From positions 1 through 61,654 of the forward strand of contig SUXC01000016.1 in NCBI GenBank assembly GCA_015061165.1: a stretch of 61,654 nt of DNA. Reading direction: 5' to 3'. This document shows positions 57,478 through 61,654 of this stretch, piece by piece (the first letter of the stretch is position 1; each line of letters begins with the position of its first letter). The notes beneath the pieces were generated by a model. That model was not told the DNA's origin, did no database searches, and worked only from the letters and a program-made list of their open reading frames with translations. The DNA is from Bacteroidales bacterium. GTDB lineage: Bacteria; Bacteroidota; Bacteroidia; Bacteroidales; Paludibacteraceae. The position numbers were made by a program, and so were the translations under genes.

Positions 57478-58584
57478 TTACACGTTAAACAAGAAGTGCA
57501 TGATGTCGCCATCTTGCACGACGTATTCTTTGCCTTCAATGCCGAGTTTACCTGCTTGACGGCAAGCGGACTCGCCACCGAGTGCGATATAATCTTCGTA
57601 CTTGATGACCTCTGCGCGAATGAAGCCACGCTCAAAATCGGTGTGGATAACGCCCGCACATTGAGGTGCTTTGCTACCTGCACGGAAGGTCCAAGCACGT
57701 ACCTCGTCGCTACCTGCGGTGAGGAAAGTGCGAAGGTCGAGCAATGCGTATGCTGCCTTAATCAAACGGCTCACGCCTGACTCAGAAAGCCCAATTTCAT
57801 CGAGGAACATCTGACGCTCTTCGTAGGTCTCGAGTTCGGCAATCTCGCTCTCAATCTTCGCTGCTACAACCAATACTTGTGCGTTCTCATCTTTCACCGC
57901 TTCGCGCACTTGCTCCACATAAGCATTGCCATTGACCGCAGAGTTCTCGTCCACGTTGCAGACATAGAGCACTGGTTTGCTGGTGAGGAGCATCGTCTCT
58001 TTTGCCACTTGCTCCTCGTCCTTATTGACCAGTTCCACGGTGCGAGCAGAACGGCCTTGTGAGAGGGCTTCGCGGTACTTCAGGAGGACGTCCAATGCCA
58101 CTTTGGCTTGTTTGTCGCCACCCACGCGCACTTGTTTCTCAATCTTTTGAATGCGCGACTCCACGGTCTCAAGGTCCTTGAGTTGGAGTTCGGCATCGAT
58201 AATATCTTTATCGCGGATAGGATCCACAGAGCCGTCCACGTGTACTACGTTCTCATCATCGAAGCAGCGGAGTACATGGATGATAGCATCCGTCTCACGG
58301 ATGTTTGCGAGGAACTTATTACCTAGTCCTTCGCCTTTGCTTGCACCTTTCACCAATCCCGCAATATCCACGATTTCAACGGTGGTTGGGATGACTCCGC
58401 GTTCGGGTTTGCAGAGTTCGCCGAGTTTGATGAGTCGCTCATCGGGTACGGTAATAACGCCTACGTTGGGCTCAATCGTGCAGAACGGGAAGTTAGCCGA
58501 TTGTGCCTTGGCGTTGCTCAAGCAGTTGAATAGGGTCGATTTGCCGACATTAGGCAGACCCACGATTCCACATTGTAAAGCCAT
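57478..58584 (-). CDS. ychF: Redox-regulated ATPase/GTPase YchF
   Basis: Obg-family P-loop ATPase linked to ribosomes and stress response. The 368-residue protein begins CGIVGLPNVGKSTLFNCLS (P-loop), has VEIVDIAGLVKGASKGEGLGNKFL (switch and Walker B) and the C-terminal TGS domain ending VVQDGDIMHFLFNV. Length is usual. It follows gpmI after 153 bases filled by a hairpin array. Confidence 0.97.
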   Translation of the reverse strand: MALQCGIVGLPNVGKSTLFNCLSNAKAQSANFPFCTIEPNVGVITVPDERLIKLGELCKPERGVIPTTVEIVDIAGLVKGASKGEGLGNKFLANIRETDAIIHVLRCFDDENVVHVDGSVDPIRDKDIIDAELQLKDLETVESRIQKIEKQVRVGGDKQAKVALDVLLKYREALSQGRSARTVELVNKDEEQVAKETMLLTSKPVLYVCNVDENSAVNGNAYVEQVREAVKDENAQVLVVAAKIESEIAELETYEERQMFLDEIGLSESGVSRLIKAAYALLDLRTFLTAGSDEVRAWTFRAGSKAPQCAGVIHTDFERGFIRAEVIKYEDYIALGGESACRQAGKLGIEGKEYVVQDGDIMHFLFNV

Positions 58585-58597
58585 ATATTCTAATTTT

Positions 58598-58740
58598 TAG
58601 ATCGCTCGTTTCACTCGCTGTAGATCACTTCGCTTCGCTCGTTGTAGATCGCTCGTCACACTCGCTGTAGTAACTACAGGCGAAGCCGATCTAAGTTCTA
58701 CAGGCGCTTGCGCCGATCTACAGCCCGCAGGGCGATCTTA
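58598..58740. repeat. Six-unit CTACAG/GATCTA hairpin array
   Basis: Between gpmI and ychF. Three units TAGATC-(11-12 bases rich in CTCG)-TGTAG lie head-to-tail at about 23-base spacing (58598-58668); then three units in the opposite orientation, CTACAG-(hairpin)-GATCTA, from about 58674 to 58740, whose cores are GGCGAAGCC, GGCGCTTGCGCC and CCCGCAGGGC. The last unit runs into the gpmI stop codon. The CTACAG-plus-hairpin word is shared with 4528-4546. The units differ too much in spacing and core for a CRISPR array. Confidence 0.7.
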
Positions 58741-60267
58741 ATTCTTAATTAAATTATGTCCAGTCATTTCTTTTGGTTGCTCTATGCCGAGGATGTGGCA
58801 GAGGGATGGAGCTACATCGGCGAGGATACCGTCTTCGAGCTGTGCGTCGGTGTGCTCTTTGCTCACATACACGAATGGCACTGGGTTGAGCGAGTGAGCA
58901 GTATTAGGCGAGCCGTCGGCATTGATAGCATTGTCGCAGTTGCCGTGGTCAGCGATAATGATGATCTCGTAGTCGTTCTTGAGCGCAGTATTTACTACTT
59001 TATCCACGCATTCATCGATTGTTTTGACTGCTTTCTCGATAGCAGCATATACGCCTGTGTGACCCACCATATCGCCGTTAGCGAAGTTAAGGGTAATATA
59101 GTCGTATTTCTGTGTGTCAAGTGCCTCGCAGAGTGCCTCTGTCACCTCTGGCGCAGACATCTCTGGTTGAAGGTCGTAGGTAGCCACCTTGGGTGAAGGG
59201 ATTAGGATACGCTCCTCGCCTGGGTACTCTGCCTCGCGGCCGCCATTGAAGAAGAAGGTTACGTGTGCAAACTTCTCGGTTTCAGCGATACGGAGTTGCT
59301 TCAAGCCCGCATTCGACACGATCTCGCCCATGGTGTTTTGTACGTTCTCTTTTGGAAAGAGGACATGCAGACCTTGGAATGAAGAATCGTATGGAGTCAT
59401 GCAGTAGTATTGCAGGTTAGGAATGGTGGTCATATCTTGCTCTGGCATGTCTTGTTGGGTGAGCACGATGGTGATCTCTTTCGCGCGGTCGTTGCGGTAG
59501 TTGAAGAAAATCACTACGTCGCCCTCCTCGATGGTAGCGAGTGGCTTGCCATCACGTACATGAACGATAGGTTTGATAAACTCGTCGGTTACGCCCTCGT
59601 TGTAGCTCTCTTGCATGGCTTGGAGCATATCTTCGGATGCTTTGCCTTCGCCGTGCACGAGGCAGTCGTATGCCACCTTCACGCGCTCCCAACGTTTGTC
59701 GCGGTCCATCACATAGAAGCGACCTTGGATAGTAGCGATTTCACCGCAAGTAGTAGCGAGGTGTTGCTGCAATTGGTCGATGAATCCGATACCTGACTTA
59801 GGGTCGGTATCGCGGCCGTCCATAAAGCAGTGGATGAAGGTTTTTCCGTCTAATCCGTAGGTTTTAGCGATTTGAGTGAGGTAGAAGAGGTGGTCGAAAG
59901 AAGAGTGCACACCACCGTTGGAGGTGAGACCCATGATATGGAGCTTCTTGCCAGTCTCTTTCGCATAACCGAAAGCAGATTTGATTTCTGGGTTTTCGAG
60001 GATGCTGCCATCCTTGCAAGCGCGGTTGATCTTCACGAGGTCTTGATATACCACGCGACCTGCGCCGATATTGAGGTGACCTACCTCAGAGTTACCCATT
60101 TGTCCGTCAGGCAAACCTACATTTTCGCCACTGGCTTGCAGTTGGCTATGAGGATACTTTTCCAAAAGTGCATCCCAATGTGGAGTAGGGGTGCAAGAGA
60201 TAGCGTCGGCTTTAGATTTGTTTCCGATTCCCCAGCCGTCGAGAATCATAAGTAATGCTTTTGACAT
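58738..60267 (-). CDS. gpmI: 2,3-bisphosphoglycerate-independent phosphoglycerate mutase
   Basis: Glycolytic enzyme converting 3- to 2-phosphoglycerate with two Mn2+ ions and a phosphoserine. The 509-residue protein starts [12 protein letters not shown], has the catalytic Ser in [23 protein letters not shown] near residue 61, and the metal-binding [12 protein letters not shown] and ADHGNCD near the C-terminus. Length is normal. The upstream element at 60343-60418 nearly duplicates that of pgk, the preceding enzyme of the pathway. Confidence 0.97.
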   Translation of the reverse strand: MSKALLMILDGWGIGNKSKADAISCTPTPHWDALLEKYPHSQLQASGENVGLPDGQMGNSEVGHLNIGAGRVVYQDLVKINRACKDGSILENPEIKSAFGYAKETGKKLHIMGLTSNGGVHSSFDHLFYLTQIAKTYGLDGKTFIHCFMDGRDTDPKSGIGFIDQLQQHLATTCGEIATIQGRFYVMDRDKRWERVKVAYDCLVHGEGKASEDMLQAMQESYNEGVTDEFIKPIVHVRDGKPLATIEEGDVVIFFNYRNDRAKEITIVLTQQDMPEQDMTTIPNLQYYCMTPYDSSFQGLHVLFPKENVQNTMGEIVSNAGLKQLRIAETEKFAHVTFFFNGGREAEYPGEERILIPSPKVATYDLQPEMSAPEVTEALCEALDTQKYDYITLNFANGDMVGHTGVYAAIEKAVKTIDECVDKVVNTALKNDYEIIIIADHGNCDNAINADGSPNTAHSLNPVPFVYVSKEHTDAQLEDGILADVAPSLCHILGIEQPKEMTGHNLIKN

Positions 60268-60342
60268 AGTTGTATTGTATTATTAGTTATTATCTATTAC
60301 TCATTTCTGCCGAGTATGCGTAGCATAACTGACAAAAAACGT

Positions 60343-60418
60343 GCAAAGGTACAACAAATAATGCACATTTGCAACAAAATCGTACGAAAGTTTACTTTCA
60401 AGTGCGATTTTGTTGCAA
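60343..60418 (-). promoter_or_regulatory. gpmI promoter with nested inverted-repeat operator
   Basis: Minus-strand -7 box TACCTTTGC at 60343-60351. The outer inverted repeat pairs 60369-60382 with 60405-60418 (14 bp); the inner one is GAAAGT-TT-ACTTTC at 60386-60399, nearly concentric. Distance from -7 box to outer arm is 18 bases, exactly as at pgk. Confidence 0.85.
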
Positions 60419-60436
60419 GTGAGCTGCGTGTCTCGC

Positions 60437-60652
60437 CTAATTTTTCTTGGCGTTATAGGACTCGATGGTTTTGGACTGGATGATAATTGCTGTATCACCT
60501 TTGCTCACGGATCGACTTTCGGTAGTGATGGTGCGTGTTACATTGCACGAGGTCAGTCCTAATGCCATAGCGATGGCTGTGGCAATGGACACGACGAGGT
60601 ACTTAATAGCCTTCCTCAGGCGCTCTTTCTGTATATCGGTTAACTGTTTCAT
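60437..60652 (-). CDS. Small predicted lipoprotein of unknown function
   Basis: A 71-residue protein: basic start (KQLTDIQKERLRKAIKYL), a hydrophobic helix VVSIATAIAMALGLTSC with a lipobox-like end near residue 36, then a Thr/Ser-rich hydrophilic tail. The ALGLTSC end resembles very small Bacteroidota proteins with a 'TALGVTSC' helix (the so-called smalltalk group), but the tail here is longer. The frame ends 19 bases before the gpmI operator. The neighbouring minus-strand hypothetical gene lies 446 bases upstream. Function unknown. Confidence 0.6.
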   Translation of the reverse strand: MKQLTDIQKERLRKAIKYLVVSIATAIAMALGLTSCNVTRTITTESRSVSKGDTAIIIQSKTIESYNAKKN

Positions 60653-60690
60653 AGGTTTTGGTGTTTTGGTGTTTAGTGATTAAATATTCT

Positions 60691-60797
60691 CCGTGTTTCC
60701 GTGTCCATCCGTGCTTTTCCGTGGTTGATATATCTCCCACTGAGAGACATCTTTCCGCGGGTATGGTTTAACCACTGAACCTCACGGAACTACACGG
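60691..60797. repeat. CCGTG/CACGG repeat cluster
   Basis: Four CCGTG words at 60691, 60699, 60709 and 60719, then two CACGGAAC words at 60783 and 60793 in inverted orientation. With the mini-hairpin TGCCC-TCC-GGGCA at 60821-60833 and the element at 60884 it fills the 446-base stretch 60653-61098, which has no believable gene. Confidence 0.6.
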
Positions 60798-60883
60798 AAC
60801 CAAGGGTTTCTTTTCTCCTATGCCCTCCGGGCAAGAAATCCAAACTATCTAAACCAATAATTAACGGAGTATGGGTTATTAAA

Positions 60884-61047
60884 AACAACATTAACAACAT
60901 TTCCGATGGGGAACGTACACGGAGTGATCGTTCGAGCCGTCAGGCGAGATAAGAACACACCCCAGCGGCTGGGAGATATATTCCTCGAAGCGCGCAATGT
61001 GTTGTTTTGCACGCAACAAGTTGTTGGATTTTGTTGTTTATGTTGTT
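60884..61047. repeat. Branched inverted-repeat element
   Basis: The outer arms AACAACATTAACAACA (60884-60899) and 61032-61047 are complementary at 15 of 16 positions. Inside are small hairpins, e.g. CCCAG-CGG-CTGGG (60961-60973) and TGTTG/CAACA around 61000-61017. A 62-codon frame crosses it but has a Cys-rich, unlikely composition. Confidence 0.55.
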
Positions 61048-61098
61048 GTTACCATATTCCTTTTTTTAGTTTAATTTGTTTCATTCGCCGTTAAAAGT

Positions 61099-61416
61099 TT
61101 ACGCAGGGGTGTAGGCGTTCCACTCTTGGTTCCAGACGTACTGGCGCAAGGTGGTGTACTTGCTTTGCGCCTTGAATGCCATTTGGTCGATAGGCATTCG
61201 GTTTGGATCAGCCAAACGTGCGTTGGTTGCAGCAGCCACAGCAGCGAATTTCGCTTGGTGGTCTTTCTCCGCTTGGGTAACTTTGGTGCTACGTTTGCCG
61301 TATGATTGGGTGTAGTTCAGTTTACTTGCTACGCGGTGTGCGAAGCCGATTTTGTGGTGCTTAGCCACTTTGCCGTGGATTACCTCCACAGGAAATGCAT
61401 ATTCTACTTTTGCCAT
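61099..61416 (-). CDS. Conserved hypothetical basic protein
   Basis: A 105-residue basic, soluble protein: MAKVEYAFPVEVIHGKVAKHH at the start, then KIGFAHRVASKLNYTQSYGKRSTKVTQAEKDHQAKF, Ala-rich middle, and QSKYTTLRQYVWNQEWNAY near the end. Similar small proteins occur in gut Bacteroidales, from memory; no function is known to me. Lys/Arg richness and the YTQSYGKRST stretch could suit nucleic-acid binding, but no motif proves it. The frame opens at 61500, within a repeat element; the ATG at 61416 is preferred. No promoter was clear. Confidence 0.7.
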   Translation of the reverse strand: MAKVEYAFPVEVIHGKVAKHHKIGFAHRVASKLNYTQSYGKRSTKVTQAEKDHQAKFAAVAAATNARLADPNRMPIDQMAFKAQSKYTTLRQYVWNQEWNAYTPA

Positions 61417-61471
61417 AATGTGTTCGGCAATCGAATGGGAGAGTAAGAAGACAAAGGGGATTTGTTTTTTG

Positions 61472-61585
61472 ACGACAATGGTGACAATGTTCCGCGGCAA
61501 TCAATACTCCTGCCGCGGCAAGGATTATGTTCTCCATGAGCGCCCAAGGGATATTGATGTGGGCGCAAGTTGTCGATATTGTCGT
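61472..61585. repeat. Branched inverted-repeat element with alpha-type hairpin
   Basis: Outer arms: 61472-61479 (ACGACAAT) with 61578-61585 and GACAA (61483-61487) with 61570-61574, plus wobble pairs. Inside are hairpin alpha, CCGCGGCA (61492-61499) with 61511-61518, loop ATCAATACTCC, and a second stem GCGCCC (61540-61545) with 61561-61566. The last 69 bases of the window show no further feature. Confidence 0.65.
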
Positions 61586-61654
61586 TCATTAATCTGCACC
61601 CGTCGTTAAATTCACTCTTCTGTTCGTTATCCTCCATGCCGTGGGAGGGGGTTA

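Noticed and set aside
58598..58740. CRISPR array
   Set aside because: Units change orientation halfway, repeats are only about six bases long with cores that are themselves hairpins, spacing is uneven, and no cas gene is nearby.
60906..61094. A 62-codon plus-strand ORF
   Set aside because: It crosses the branched inverted repeat, its end is unusually Cys-rich, and it has no promoter or family resemblance.
60437..61416. Prophage or mobile-element remnant formed by two small hypothetical genes
   Set aside because: No integrase, structural or replication gene, no att site, and neither protein matches a phage family I can name.

Overview
The window is a chromosomal segment of a Bacteroidota bacterium, most likely an uncultured member of the Bacteroidales. 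The evidence is the promoters (a -7 box of the form TAnnTTTG about 20 bases after a TTG, with no Shine-Dalgarno signal), a GldJ-like lipoprotein, DUF4270, DUF3127, pRiA4b ORF-3-like and BspA-type repeat proteins, an S16 protein with a long Ala/Lys tail, and the ExbB / membrane protein / ExbD / ExbD operon. No 16S or other species-level marker is present, so the genus cannot be named.

Layout. 1-4.6 kb: miaB, a leader with a possible 36-codon ORF, greA, a HIT protein and glnS (all +). 4.6-11.7 kb: an HSDR_N-type protein converging on aroB (-), then a rightward run of thioredoxin-like protein, K+/H+ antiporter, GH5-like lipoprotein, galM and galK. 11.7-20 kb: a leftward operon (pRiA4b-like, miaA, PKD lipoprotein, GT3 glycogen synthase), then a nucleosidase, a GT2 enzyme, a lipocalin-like lipoprotein, rpsP and a SUMF1 protein. 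20-25 kb: a leftward pgk, DUF3127, metallophosphoesterase and bglX set. 25.4-26.2 kb: tRNA-Gly(GCC), tRNA-Leu(CAG), tRNA-Leu(GAG) and a DUF486 protein. 26.3-33.6 kb: one gene for a 2413-residue secreted repeat protein, then a TPR membrane regulator. 35.5-38 kb: the Exb operon. 38-46 kb: tRNA-Ser(GGA), tatD, queA, a THUMP methyltransferase, metG, cdaA and folP. 46-54.3 kb: gldJ-like gene, gcvH, DUF4270, a short GT5 protein, panC, pdxB, proS and tRNA-Pro(GGG). 54.4-61.6 kb: OPT transporter, YrbG-type antiporter, ychF, gpmI and two small hypothetical proteins (all -).

How the genes work together. Most genes are housekeeping: tRNA modification (miaA, miaB, queA), tRNA charging (glnS, metG, proS), lower glycolysis (pgk, gpmI), galactose entry (galM, galK), glycogen synthesis, folate, pantothenate, pyridoxal and shikimate steps, and cyclic-di-AMP synthesis. 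Surface functions are the Exb energizer, several lipoproteins and the giant repeat protein.

The most unusual content is between and inside these genes. (1) A 76-base promoter-operator with nested inverted repeats is almost identical upstream of pgk and gpmI, 35 kb apart, which suggests a glycolytic regulon. (2) Degenerate tandem repeats with a 7-base period occur at twelve or more places, both between genes and inside the reading frames of aroB, miaA, bglX, tatD, queA and the giant gene; three times they contain the stop codon of the upstream gene. (3) A family of intergenic elements is built from an outer inverted repeat enclosing small hairpins, with hairpin modules reused at different loci. 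(4) Stable-RNA promoters share a 27-base identical core. No CRISPR array, insertion sequence, rRNA or prophage was seen.
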